From contig JANATG010000019.1 in NCBI GenBank assembly GCA_029449235.1, forward strand, positions 1,275,042-1,339,041: a DNA stretch of 64,000 bases, read 5' to 3'. The DNA is from Linnemannia schmuckeri (Eukaryota > Mortierellomycota > Mortierellomycetes > Mortierellales > Mortierellaceae). The translations under genes and the position numbers were made by a program. A model generated the notes under the pieces. The model was given only the letters and a program-made list of their open reading frames with translations. It was not told the origin of the DNA and ran no database searches. Of the stretch, positions 1 to 10,896 are shown one piece after another. How positions within the stretch are numbered: the first letter of the stretch is position 1; each line of letters starts with the position of its first letter.

Positions 1-406
1 TCGGCTGCCTACCGATACCATTCGTTCCGCCTGCTAATACAATCGGAAAAGTATGGATACACTCTCCCAGTGCCCCAGCACTTATCAATGATACCGCGCA
101 ACCGTCGTTACAAGGCTCACATCGAGTTGCGCCATAGGAGTTTGTTGAGCCAAGTGAGCACGTTGTACCCACACCAGTACCTTCGTCCGTCCTTCATTCC
201 CTGTAGTACTAGATCCTTTCCCGAAAGTAAAGCCCTCCGTGTGTAAAAAGATACAGTACTCAATTGAGAGCACAATTTGATTAGTGTCCGCGAACTGGTG
301 CAAGTGGAAGGAAATGCTTGCGGTCCTTTTTTTTGGGGGGGTTTGCTTTCAGATAGAGAGGGTTTTTTTTTTTTGCTCCTCCAACAACTCTCTTTGAGTG
401 ACGGTG

Positions 407-437
<31 letters not shown>

Positions 438-864
438 GGGGGTTAAAAGAGGAGAAGGAGGTGGAGGTGGAGGTGCACATTACATACGAGAAAAGTTTTG
501 ATGGTCAATAATAAAGAAACAACGCACCCCGATTGAATGCGAGGCAATCGATCATGCATCCTCCAGGTTGCCTCAGTGCTCTACTTTTCTTGACATGAGC
601 GAAGAAAAAAGAATGGATACTACATGCTCAGTCGCGCCTGGCATGACTCTCCCTCATACACACACTATGGGCAGGAAGAGAAAAAAACGAAATAACAAGC
701 GAATGGGCACACCCAATTTAACGAAACGAAGAGTCGACTTGAATAAAAAATGCGGCCTTCTGTTTTTTGGCTGCACACCATGTCGAGTCAAGCGTAAACA
801 CGATTACGGAACGCAGGGGTATTGTTATATTGTACAAAGAAAAATTATTGCTGGATGTCTCACT
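1..864. other. No supported gene; microsatellite-rich stretch
   Basis: I see no gene I can support here. The stretch contains a T run (361-374), a GA microsatellite (about 407-427) running into a G homopolymer (about 427-442), and scattered A-tracts. The short open frames lack splice-compatible neighbours and recognisable motifs. A minus-strand frame at about 3-190 contains a Gly-rich AGGTNGIG string close to the left edge, but it cannot be followed beyond the window. Confidence 0.5.
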
Positions 865-1320
865 CATCCTCATCAGCGCCAATGTTAATAACAGTATTAG
901 GTTGAGGATGTCTCGTGAGCCCAAGTCCATCGAGTAAGGTATGCGAGCTGGCGTTGGCAGACGACGAATCAATCAGAAATGCCCCTACTTCTCCTCCTCT
1001 TATTGTTAGTGGCGTTGGAGATGAGTTGCTGCTAGGGTGTCCACTGAATGCCGCAACCTAGCAATCAGCTCAAACGAGTTCATCTCCGTCGCCCGTTTCT
1101 CATCATCCAACGAATCTTCTCGAGCCAGCGGTTGAACTTACTGCAAGGATACAGTAGTATGAGAAGCCCAAAGATGGATCCAACAACGACACCAAGCCAG
1201 TTAATTCAATAGGATCGTTGTATCCCGGCACCACTTGATCATTGTTGTTTTGGAATCGGCTTCCTTCCTCTTTGAGTGCGAGTCGTCGACCGACCTGCAC
1301 CCATAACAGATCAACATGGG
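860..1320 (-). pseudogene. Degraded C-terminal end of a single-pass membrane protein (tentative)
   Basis: On the minus strand, coding-like peptide runs continue but change frame several times. A polar segment ending in NDPIELTGL is followed, one frame over, by a hydrophobic helix (WLGVVVGSIFGLLILLY) and basic residues. Another frame then carries an acidic and helical segment (about 1040-1130). A last frame ends in NTVINIGADEDE and a TGA at 860-862. I tried several donor/acceptor pairs, including a GTAAGT at about 1140, and none joins all pieces in frame. It may be a decayed gene, or a real gene with one-base assembly errors, since each break needs only a one-base shift. The layout (outside, one TM helix, acidic tail) is typical of cell-surface proteins, but no family is recognised. 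Confidence 0.3.
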
Positions 1321-1742
1321 CACACGGCGGACACATAATAGATACATACGAATCCACTAGAGGTGTATGTATATCCATTTGTTGATATTAAATCTTTGCA
1401 GTTGAGCCGCATTCTCTGCACAAAGATGTACTTTCTTTTTTTGTTTTTCTTTTGTCGGTCCTCCGTATCCAACATATCTTTTCCCCTTTCGTACATACTT
1501 GAATATCTGCTTTTGTCTATAGCCCGCCCCCTTAGTAACGGCAAAATGGAACACAGATTGAAAGGATAATAGATGTTAAGTTGACTATCGAAAAGTAATA
1601 CTACTAAAATATTTACTCCAACGGATTTTTTTTTCATAATCATTTGCTGATCAAGGCTGTCTTGTTATATTTGAGCAAAGTTCATCTAATAATGTCGGTA
1701 CTGCTGGTGTTGTTGAAGATGGTGGTGTTGGTTTTTTTGAGG
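1321..1742. other. Intergenic, AT-rich 3' flank
   Basis: This is the downstream flank of the large minus-strand gene that ends at 1743. It is AT-rich, with short T runs and AATAAT-like strings that could serve as polyadenylation signals on the minus strand. No gene is seen. Confidence 0.5.
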
Positions 1743-4700
1743 CTAACGGTTTTGTTGCTGAGGCTGTTGCTGTTGACCATAGTACGATTCATTCATGACA
1801 AGAGTAGCAGCGCTCTGAACATTCATCTGTCGCGGTTGGGATCCAAGGATAGGCACGGCTGGCGAGCCCAACACTCTAGCCTCCCGTGTACGGATGTTGC
1901 GCACACGTGCCAATGACAATGTATCCGTCGCGCCATCGACCGTCTGACCCTGAATCGGGTAGTACGATCGTGAGGCTGCAGCAAAGGAGGGAGAGGGAGG
2001 GTAGAATTTGGGGGGGTCGAGAGTGGTGGTTGATCCCGTGGCAAAGGATTTGATGGAAGGGGCCATTGTTGAGGATACGGGAGTGCCCCTGAGGGATACG
2101 AATGTTGAGGAGGCTGGTGATACGGAGTGGGTGAGAGATGGTTGGCGGATGGATCTAGTTGATGTGGGTGAGATAGTTGACGCGTACTGTCGTGTAGGTC
2201 TCGATCCTTTCTGAGAGACGGCCTGGTGGGCGTTGTTGAAAGTTGAAAGTTGAATCGGGGGGTGGTACTCGGGTTCGAATGGTCTTGTGAAAGAAGGAGC
2301 ACTTGACTTGGTTGAGATCTCGTCCAATTCCTGCTTTCTCTCACGCCTCTCTCTCTGACCTTGATGCGATGGCTGAGATAAGCCATGCACATCAAACCGG
2401 ACCTGACTGAGGCGTGGTCGTGAAAAACTAACGGTTTGTCGCTGACTGTTGGTCTCATCAATGCGCATGGTCGAGCACTTGCTGTCGTATCGATGTTGTT
2501 GTTCCAACTGAGAAGATTCATCATAACCATTTTCCGGTCCGCTGTCATCACCACTGTCCTCCTCAAGCCGGTGCCTCCCTTCCTCCTCCCGTTCCTGCTG
2601 CAGCTCACGGGCTCGCATCTCGAGCCAGGCCTGTGTACCTCGAGTAGGCGGGATCTCTAAAATCTGCAGGTTGGCTGTGTCGGTGTCACTTTCATCTGTG
2701 TCGGGGACATATCCTGACGTCCTTTTCTTGTCCTCCTTCTCATCTTCCTTTGGCTTCTGAAATTCTTGCGTCTCCTTTTGTTTCTCTTCCTGGACTAGAG
2801 CACTGCTGCGACTGGTTCGGTAGTGGGCCTTGAATCGGTCGGAGCCCAGTGGATGCGAAGCCGAAAAAGAGGCAGTTCGGGTTGTAGTGGCGGTAGCAGA
2901 GGAACGGGTTGAGTTCATGGTCGGGATGCGGATTAGTTCAACATGGCTCTGACCATCATCTTCATCATTGTCCTCGTAGTCCGCCTCATTTAACCAGTCC
3001 ACAGTAGGTTGACCTGTAATTGAGCCCATAGATGCACTGATGTACCAGTCCTGCATATCCGCAGGAGGATGGCGGCTGGCTGAGGCGGCAGCAGGGACGT
3101 CGCGTCTCCATGAATCGATGGATTCTTGAGATGACATGGCCTTGGGCGATGTCGAGATGGAGCTCGATCGGTTGCCAAAGTTGACTTCAGACACTACCGC
3201 TATAGCAGAACGTGTGAGTGAAGGGTTGGAGGGGGGAAAAATAAGACCTTCCAAAGCGACGACTGGCTTGCTCTCGGCCCCGCCACGGAAAACGGTGGTG
3301 GCTGATGTTGTCGAGGTCACCGTGTTGATTAAACTGCTAGATATCTTTCGTGTCTGACCAAGAGGCGGAGGCGGGGGTTGGTTGTTCCAAAAATTTTTGC
3401 CATTGAGTGTGGGTCTGGTTCGACTTTGATATCCCTGGACTGGGACTTGCAAAGGCGATTGCTTCTCAACATCAGTCTTGGTCTGAAATCCGAGCAAGTA
3501 CGAATCTTTGACGGCCTCGGCAGCTGTTCTGGGCTTGGAGGGCTGGTCGCGCGACGGTCCCTGAGTATGAGTTGTTTGGTGGGTTCCAAGGATCAGAGCT
3601 GACTTCGCGATAGCAGACCGAGCTTTTGACAATGAGTACAAAGCACTTGAAGTCGACGTGTTGACGACCGGTGAAATAATAGGATGAGTGAATCCATTCT
3701 TGTTGTTGTCGGCACGAATTGAGTCCCTATTCTTGGTAGAGGTGTCCTGGACGGGGCGAGTCTTGAGACTTGAAGCTGAAATAAGAGCAGTGTCTGAAGT
3801 TCACGAGAAGCAAAAAGATGAATGAGCGAAGGAACAAAGGAAGACAATACCGGTTTTTTAATAGTACCAACCGTGATACCAAAAAAAAGAGCAAAAGCAC
3901 GCGGGAAAAAAGACAAAAAAGGTAGGGAGAGGTGAATGCAGCCGTAGGCAGAGTGATCATGCATGAAAGAAAGGTTTTCAATCGCTCCAGGGCGAAGAAG
4001 TGCACGAGTATAACAACCAACAACGAGATGGTTCAGTTCTGCAGAAAAAAGGCGCCCAATGCGGAAGCTCAAAAACTTACTCTGTTTATCACCCAATTCG
4101 GGCGAAGCGTCCTTTCTTGGTCGTGAAATCAAACCTGTACCCACCCCTGCTCCTACTGTCGTTGCTGTTCCTGATGCCGTTGTTGTTGTAGCAGCCGTTG
4201 TGAGGGTAGTAGTTGTGATAGAGAAGTTGGTGGTGGTTTGTCCAGTCTTCGCAATCTTCACCACACCTCCGGGTACTCCTGCAGGTGTGGCCATAGTAAC
4301 CTCTGCTGCATTCGCTGTTGTTGACTTCTTTTTTCGGTGAAGCTTCAGATCCGAGCGATCAGACTGGCTAGAGGTCGAGGACGCAGACGAAGGGGTCTCG
4401 TATTGACGGATCAAGTTGCGGACGACTCCACTGCCTTTAATAGCTCCCGTTGCTGGTGACATACGCTTGTTTGTGGATTTCGCCATCTCCTTGGGTGGGC
4501 TATAGGGTAAAGTTCCTCGAGTGGTCAATGGCTTGGGGGGTTTGGGAGGCGTACCTACAGGAGGAGTAGGTGCTGTCAAGGTCACAGCTGGAGTGACAAC
4601 AGTGCTGACCTTGGATCGCTTGGATTGCTCCATTGTGGTTGTGCTCGCAGGGATAACAAAAGTAGAGGAGCATGTGTTTACTGTTGCTGGTGTCGAGTGA

Positions 4701-6067
4701 ACTGGTGTCGAGGTAGCGATGGAAGGGGCTGCAGCTGAAGGTTGTGAGACAGTAGTAGAGGAATGCATGGCGGAAGTTGGTAGGTATGAGCGGAGTGGCG
4801 CCGATGTAGCAGTTGGCGGAGTCGCAGTTGAGAGTTGCGTAAGAGCAGCTGAAGTCAAATGAACGGGCATTGTGATAGTCGTGGAGGGAACTGCTGTCGA
4901 TTCGGATACTCGTGCACGGATGTGGGCAGACTGAGCAATCTGCTCTTTCATTGTCGCCTCGACTTTTTGGAGTCTCTCGAGATCCCTCTCCAGTTTCCAC
5001 AATGCGGCTGAAGTCAGCGCCAGTCCTGGTAATTTTGTTGTTTCAGTTGCTATTGCATCTAGGGGTGCAGTTGCTTCATTGTCCGCTGGCAGAGAGGTCA
5101 CCTCGACTTTGCCTTTGACCTGGGCCTCCGGGATTGGTTTCTTGCGGTGACTGGAACGACGACTAAGAGATCGTGAAGGTGAAGTCGATTTGGCGACGAT
5201 AGCAGCGACACTTGGTTGTTCCTTGGTTTTTGGTAATTTTTCAATCACGGCAACGATTGGGACATTTAGGTGGTCCTTGGTCTTGTGAGATTTCTCGGCA
5301 ACGACGACCGGGACACTCAACTGGACCTTGGATTTGGATGGGTTCTCAACCACAACCACAACGCCAGGTGGTGCCGTAGCAGCAGTTGTAGCCGAGTTAT
5401 TGAATGATTTGGGGACTTCTTTGTCGGTGGATATGGCGGCAGGCACAGACTTTGCCAAGGGGGCCTTTGCAACCATCTGTCTATCAACCGAAGGAACGAC
5501 ACTTGTGCCATCACCATCACTATCACCATCACCAGCATTGACCTGACCCTGAGAGGAAGGCTCAGCAGACTTGATTACATCCCGCTCAGCAGCCTTGGAT
5601 CGAACAAAACAGGCTTGCAAATAGAGCAACCCGCCTTCCTCCTGATACTGCTTCAAGTCCTTCAGATACCCGGCAGCCCTGACTTCATAGGCCTTCAGAG
5701 AATTCCCATGAGTGCGTCGACGGAAGGAAGGGAGTTTTGGGAGCGAAACCTGGATGACGAGACAGTACCGTTGAAGAAGAATCATGCTCGACTTCAAAAG
5801 AGTCTCGATCTTTTTGTTGACTTTGACAGGATGTTGTCGCAGGTTGAGACCGGATGCAGAGGAAGAGGTGTAGGAGAAGTGGGGATTGAGGGCGAGGAAT
5901 ATCTCGTAGGCCTGTTGGCGAAGAGAGAGGGTATTTTGGGAGATAGTGGTGAGCATGTCGAGGTACTTGAAGAAGGGGATCTTGGGATCGAGTATGGGAG
6001 CTGTCTTTGTCAGCTCCAGGGGTTCGTCCACTGACGGGAGTGTGAGGAGAGAAGAAGTGGATGACAT
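1743..6067 (-). CDS. Large Ser/Thr/Pro-rich protein with helical N-terminus, function unknown
   Basis: Two exons (6067..4081 and 3775..1743) joined by a 305-nt GTAAGT...CAG intron give an open frame of about 1339 residues. The exon 1 frame continues open into the intron, but the spliced product leads exactly into the long second frame. The first 170 residues are helical and fairly hydrophobic (IPFFKYLDML, LLQRYCLVIQVSLPKLPSF). They loosely recall the MIT/USP8-dimer helical domains of ESCRT-associated proteins. That similarity is weak and I would not name the protein on it. The rest is disordered: long Thr/Ser/Ala/Pro tracts, a proline-rich stretch at about residues 550-600, acidic patches, one helix with coiled-coil character (WLEMRARELQQEREEE), and a Gln-rich C-terminus (GQQQQPQQQN). 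No catalytic motif is visible. Scaffold or trafficking adaptor is only a guess. Confidence 0.75.
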
Positions 6068-6750
6068 TTTTTGTCGGAGAGAAGGTCAAAAAGAAAAAAA
6101 AAGGTGGGAGTGTAGGAGGGAAGGGACGGGTAGTAAGGAAATGGAGAGAGGGAATGAAATGGGAGAAGGGAAACAAGACGGGCGGAAGGAAGAAAAGAGG
6201 AAAAGGAGATAAAAAGTTGACGCGACTGGCCAGTATATAAAGACTTTAAAGTTGGTGGCGCATCACCCTTCACACTCACGTTCTTTCATTGCCAGAGAAA
6301 GTGAAGGACAAGATGTATTTGTGCATGGTACCGCCTTTTCTTTCTTTTTTTTTTTTAAGGATAGTACACTCGTTCATTTCCACTCACTGGCACCTTGTCT
6401 ATGTCAAAAGAGCTGGGTAGTTTTTTTTTAAAGAAGCCTTTAGAGGGGGGGGTGATGACAAAAGAAGAAAAGAATCGCGTCCTTCCTTCCTCTTTGATGT
6501 GGCTGTATGTGTCTATTCAAATGCACATCCGTCCAATCAGGATCAATTATCCCCTGGATTGTGAAAATGGGTCACAAAGGTCGTTGGTTACTCACAATCT
6601 TCTACTTCCTTATTCATATTCTTCTTTTGTTCGAACACTCACTCCGTTCTTCTTCTTCTCTCCTTTTACTCATTCATTCGTCCTTCTTTCCAAACCCCCA
6701 TTCGTTCCTTTCCAGTTCTTTCATCATCACATTCGTACAGCCTTACTCTC
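6068..6750. promoter_or_regulatory. Divergent promoter region
   Basis: This lies between the start of the large minus-strand gene and the start of prephenate dehydratase, so it should hold both promoters. A TATATAAAG string sits at about 6234-6242, about 170 bp upstream of the minus-strand start. Purine-rich stretches (6070-6210) and pyrimidine-rich stretches (6600-6740) flank the two starts, as elsewhere in this window. No gene is seen. Confidence 0.4.
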
Positions 6751-8140
6751 ATGAACACAATCGGCTTTCACGTAAGTCTTACTAACGCGTACACTTTATT
6801 CCGTACTGCAACATACAATAACCTCGACCTATTTTTACCACGGCAACAAAAATAGGGTGCAAACGGTGCGTATGCAGAGGACGCCATCCTTGAGTTGACA
6901 TCGAGTCACCCCAGCTTCGCCAATCATTCCTTTACAACAGAAGGATTCGATACTATGGCCGAGGTAAAGCAGCAAACCGGTCAAGCCGTTCGTTCTTTGT
7001 AACATTTACTTGCGAGTCGTTGTCTCCTTGTTCTCCCTCCATGTGATTTATCCTTCCCAGTCTTTGGTTGAGAGCCCAACAAAATCTCCAACGACAAAAG
7101 AATCACAGACTTTGGTCGACAATTCTCACATACAAATATTTCATGTCTTGCCTTCATAGCTACTGGCAAATGTCCAGCGCGGCACAGTAAGACACGGTCT
7201 GATCCCCATCGAAAACTCGCTGTCAGGAACTCTCCATTCTGTCCTCGAACTCTTTGCAAAACAAGAGCCCCGCCTCTGGGTCGTGGGAGAGTACACCTGC
7301 AGCGAGTCACACTACATTATGGCACGCGGGGACATCGTCACAGACCTGAAGGACATTGTCGAGATCCAATCTCATCCCGCCATTTTAGAACAGTGTCAGG
7401 ATTTTTTGGATGCTACGTTGCCCGAGGGGTACCGTGCCGTGTTGGCTAGTAATACTGCTACTGCCGCAGAGCAAGTCGCTAATAGCGATGAGTTTGGAAT
7501 GTAGGTTGTTGTTATTTTTGTTTTCTTGGACAGTAGTTATGTGTGGATTTGGCCGTTGTTTACCACAAACACAAAGAACTCATATCCTTCTTCCTTCATT
7601 TTACCTCTCCCACCAATGAAAATAGTGCGGCACTGGCAGGGAAACGAGCAGCAACGCTGCACGGTCTGACCATCCTGGGCCAAGACTCGACCCCCAACAA
7701 CATCACCCGGTACTGGCTTATCTCACGCCACCCAGTCCTCCAGCCTGACAGACACATGTCGCCCAAATCCTCATTCGCCCTCGTCATGAAGAATCAAATC
7801 GGCGCCCTCCATCGCGTCTGTGCCTGTTTTGCGTTAAGGGATATCAATATCACGAAACTGGAGTCGAGACCCAGCTCGAGGAATATTACGAGTGCCAGTC
7901 CGTGGGAGTATACGACGTATATTGATATTGAGGGTGCTCCCGGCAATGAGGAGAATGTGAGGAGGGCGGTAGAGAATTTAAATGAGTTTACACAAAAGTG
8001 TATCCACCTTGGCTCCTACCCCAGGTAACTTGAATGCTTTTTGTAAGCAAAGGATGACCTGCAGATCAAATTCATTACTAACGACTTCTCGTTTTTCAAC
8101 TGCACAATTTAGATATTTGATTGGAAACGCGAGGCATTAA
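6751..8140 (+). CDS. PHA2: Prephenate dehydratase
   Basis: This enzyme converts prephenate to phenylpyruvate, the last committed step to phenylalanine. Five exons (6751..6771, 6856..6963, 7160..7500, 7626..8024, 8113..8140) encode 298 residues. The start gives MNTIGFHGANGAYAEDA, matching the family's GPxGxYSExA N-terminus. The catalytic domain (about 1-195) carries RHGLIPIENSLSGTLH, and the usual Thr-Arg motif appears as NNITRYWL (residues 181-188), with Tyr where many members have Phe. A C-terminal ACT domain (about 206-285) has GALHRV and KLESRPS, the Phe-binding allosteric motif, so feedback inhibition by phenylalanine is expected from the family. Exon 1 is only seven codons and exon 5 only nine, so the ends are easily lost by gene finders. 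Length is normal for a stand-alone fungal enzyme. Confidence 0.93.
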
Positions 8141-8278
8141 GATAGCCAAGCAATACAAGTCCAGGATCTCTTCAGCTCTCTTTTTCACATACCATCATCG
8201 TCTATCAAAAAAACAACAGGGACTAGCTATAGAAAGCATACACAAAACATAAATACATATTGAAATAATACAAAAGGT

Positions 8279-10563
8279 CTACGAAAACAGCCAGACTTTG
8301 ACAGTACCATCACTATTCATGCTGACAATCTTCTCATCATCCGTCCCGACCCAGACAAGTCCCAACCCTTCCTCCTTGCTCACTCGTGCACCCAGAGTCC
8401 AGCTCTGGTTCAGATCGTTCATCGAAAGCGCGCATTGGTGGACCCTCCGCTGCTCGAGTTGGTCATACTGGTTTCGACTCACCATAGTCCAGACTTTGAT
8501 TGACCGGTCCATGCTTGCGCTCACCAGTCGGCCGGACCGCGATTCGATCGCTACACTTGAAACGGCTCCGCAGTGGCCGTATAGGGTGGAGAGGTGGCGG
8601 AATCGGATGGGTTTTGGGTATATTGATCCTCCACCTCCTTGTCCTGCTGCTTGCTTTTGTGTCTTGATGGATGGTCGGGCCATGTGGAAGACGTTCATGG
8701 TGTTGTCCGGGTGCGTGGTGACAACATAGGGCGACGAGATGGTGATTGCAGATATGGTGCCGATCCTTGCATGAGCCGCCGAGTTCAAACGTGCGCTGAA
8801 TGACTCTGCCGATGACGAAGGGATTTCCGAGCGCTGATATGTCTCATCTTCGTCAACACCGCCACCTTTGCTGTCTTCCTGATATGTAGCCGCTCGCCCA
8901 TAATCAGACTCGTCTTCGGCGCCTGTTTCGATCGAGTGCCGGATAAACTGCTCGTCAAACTCAATCTCTTGAAGCCTGACGGTCCATGACCCATCTAGGA
9001 GCTGCAGACCAAACGTGATCAGTGCTCGCCACAGAGGTCGAGTAACCTCCTTGAGTTGCTGCCCGTGCTCAAAGCTGGGCGGCTGCTGTGCTACGACAGG
9101 TCGGAGCTCCATTTCAACAGGCGAATGTGACGACGACCCATAGAGACGATGCAAAAGTCGACACCAATGCCGTGGCTCATCAGGGTGATCCAAACTATGC
9201 GAGTGATCCTCCCGAATCTTGTAGATCGAGATGGTTCCATCGTCGGAGCAGGTGGTCAAGATTGGGTACAAAAACGATGCAGATTGGATCCCACCTACAT
9301 CGCTCCATGCGGGGAGATCCACCGTGTTTCCAATCTCTCGCAGCGTGGTTGCCCTTGTTTCTTTCTTGTCACCGTGTTCGTTTGATGATTCGCCATTGTG
9401 GCGGAGCAGGTACTCAAAGATGGAGAAATGACCGGAGTCATATCCGACCATGACCTTCTGCCAGCCCGTCGCCAATGAGCCGCTTACTGTCGATGACCGA
9501 TCTAGCGCCAAACAACTGATACTCGACGAGCCTGCCCTCTTACTTGAACTGCGATACGTCTGCCAAAACTCTGGCTGCCTGGATGACTCTGATGGCATTG
9601 AGAGTGTTGGAGGTGACAACCATAATCCACCTCCTCTAGGTTCCTGAATCGCAGCAGCAGACTTGATCCTCCAGAGATGAACCATGTCGCCTGGACTCAC
9701 AATCAACAGAACGGGCCCCTGAAACTGCACAATCGGCGAATGCGTCCTCGTATGCACTTCATCTGCTCCTCCTCCATTTCCTGCTTCTATATTCCGGCCC
9801 TGTGAACTCCCAGTAAGATTAAAGAACAATTGGTCCTGATGAGAGACCTGCTGGATAGAAAGACTTGTGACTTGAGCCTGTCCTGCGATCCAGTTATGGT
9901 TGAGCCGATAGAGGGCCTTCCAACAAGAGTTCGAGTGTGATGAGGACGGGTCTCCGTATACCATGTGCTCCTCTTGTCGCTGAGAATGACGTTGGTGGTG
10001 GTTATGGTTGGGTCCTGTTCGTTTCCGCTTCAGATTACGATGATCTTGGGATGTAATGGTGGAAATGTTGGAGTGTCCTGTCAGGGTCGGTTTCGGTATC
10101 CGGCCCACGTTCCGGAGCCCTCGTGGGTAAATAAACTGGTCCTTGTAAAAGAGTCTACGCCACAGCTATTATAGGTCATATTAGAAAAAGGTGCTTAGTT
10201 AGATGACTATTCGGGGTTCATTGACACCTCGAACGAGTAAAAACTGGGACAGCAATGCATTACCATTTGATCATTGACGAGACGATACCACTGCCGGGAG
10301 ACACAAGCGCATTGAGCAAGTGCTCCTGGATTAAGCAGCTCCAGGATATGGAGCGCAATTTCTTCAGAGAAGAAAACCAACGGATCTTTGTAATCGATCT
10401 CCTTATAGCGTCCACTCTGGAGTGTTGACTGCGCACCAAGAGGGGCAAGTTGAGTCATGGTTGTTGGTGTCGATGCTAGTGGTACGATATAGTCTTCTTG
10501 CTGACGGGCTTTCTTAGGGACCCTCTCGACCGGCATTGTGAGGGGGTGGTGGAGAAAGAGCAA
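8279..10563 (-). CDS. F-box and WD40-repeat protein
   Basis: Two exons (10563..10264, 10165..8279) encode about 728 residues. The F-box lies at about 65-100 (PLVFFSEEIALHILELLNP...CVSRQWYRLVNDQ) and continues over the splice site into LWRRLFYKDQF, the typical Trp-Arg end of an F-box. A long beta-propeller region follows, with divergent repeats and two clear C-terminal ones (LYGHCGAVSSVAIESRSGRLVSAS followed by IKVW, and a last blade ending GTVKVWLFS). By family this would be a substrate receptor of an SCF ubiquitin ligase, binding Skp1 through the F-box and substrate through the propeller. The substrate cannot be told from sequence. The start at 10563 gives MLFLHHPLT; a second Met at 10536 (MPVERV) is an equally plausible start. 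It follows the Stealth gene on the same strand by 333 bp. Confidence 0.88.
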
Positions 10564-10896
10564 TGACTAACTGCAAGCTGGAATGGAAGTGTGTGCGTGA
10601 AATGAAAGAAATGAAAAAGTGAAAGAATTGAATAGAATGCAAAAGAGGTCTCAAATAGGAAATACTTGATCACTGAAGACGTACACCGACTGACTGAGCA
10701 CTTGATGAGACAAAATAATTGGGTGCAGGAGACGGGCTGATTCTGCGATATTTTTATGAAGTACCTGTCGCCACTACGCTGACACAAAAGCGTACTATGC
10801 TCGACATTAATAACTGAAATGAGGCTGCAAGAGAGTGTTGTACAAGGTTTATTGAATGCGCTCTAAGGTTGCGAAATAAAGTATAAGGACCTTTGC
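10564..10896. promoter_or_regulatory. Intergenic between Stealth and F-box genes
   Basis: This is the 3' flank of the Stealth gene and the promoter region of the F-box/WD40 gene, both on the minus strand. A short pyrimidine-rich run precedes the F-box start on its coding strand. No gene is seen. Confidence 0.4.

Noticed and set aside
1..60. Minus-strand AGGTNGIGR string resembling a short-chain dehydrogenase nucleotide motif
   Set aside because: Upstream residues do not look like a dehydrogenase N-terminus, the frame is closed by a stop at about 200, and the rest is outside the window.
3593..4080. Continuation of exon 1 frame of the large minus-strand gene through the intron
   Set aside because: A GTAAGT donor and CAG acceptor remove it, and splicing enters the 632-codon downstream frame in phase.
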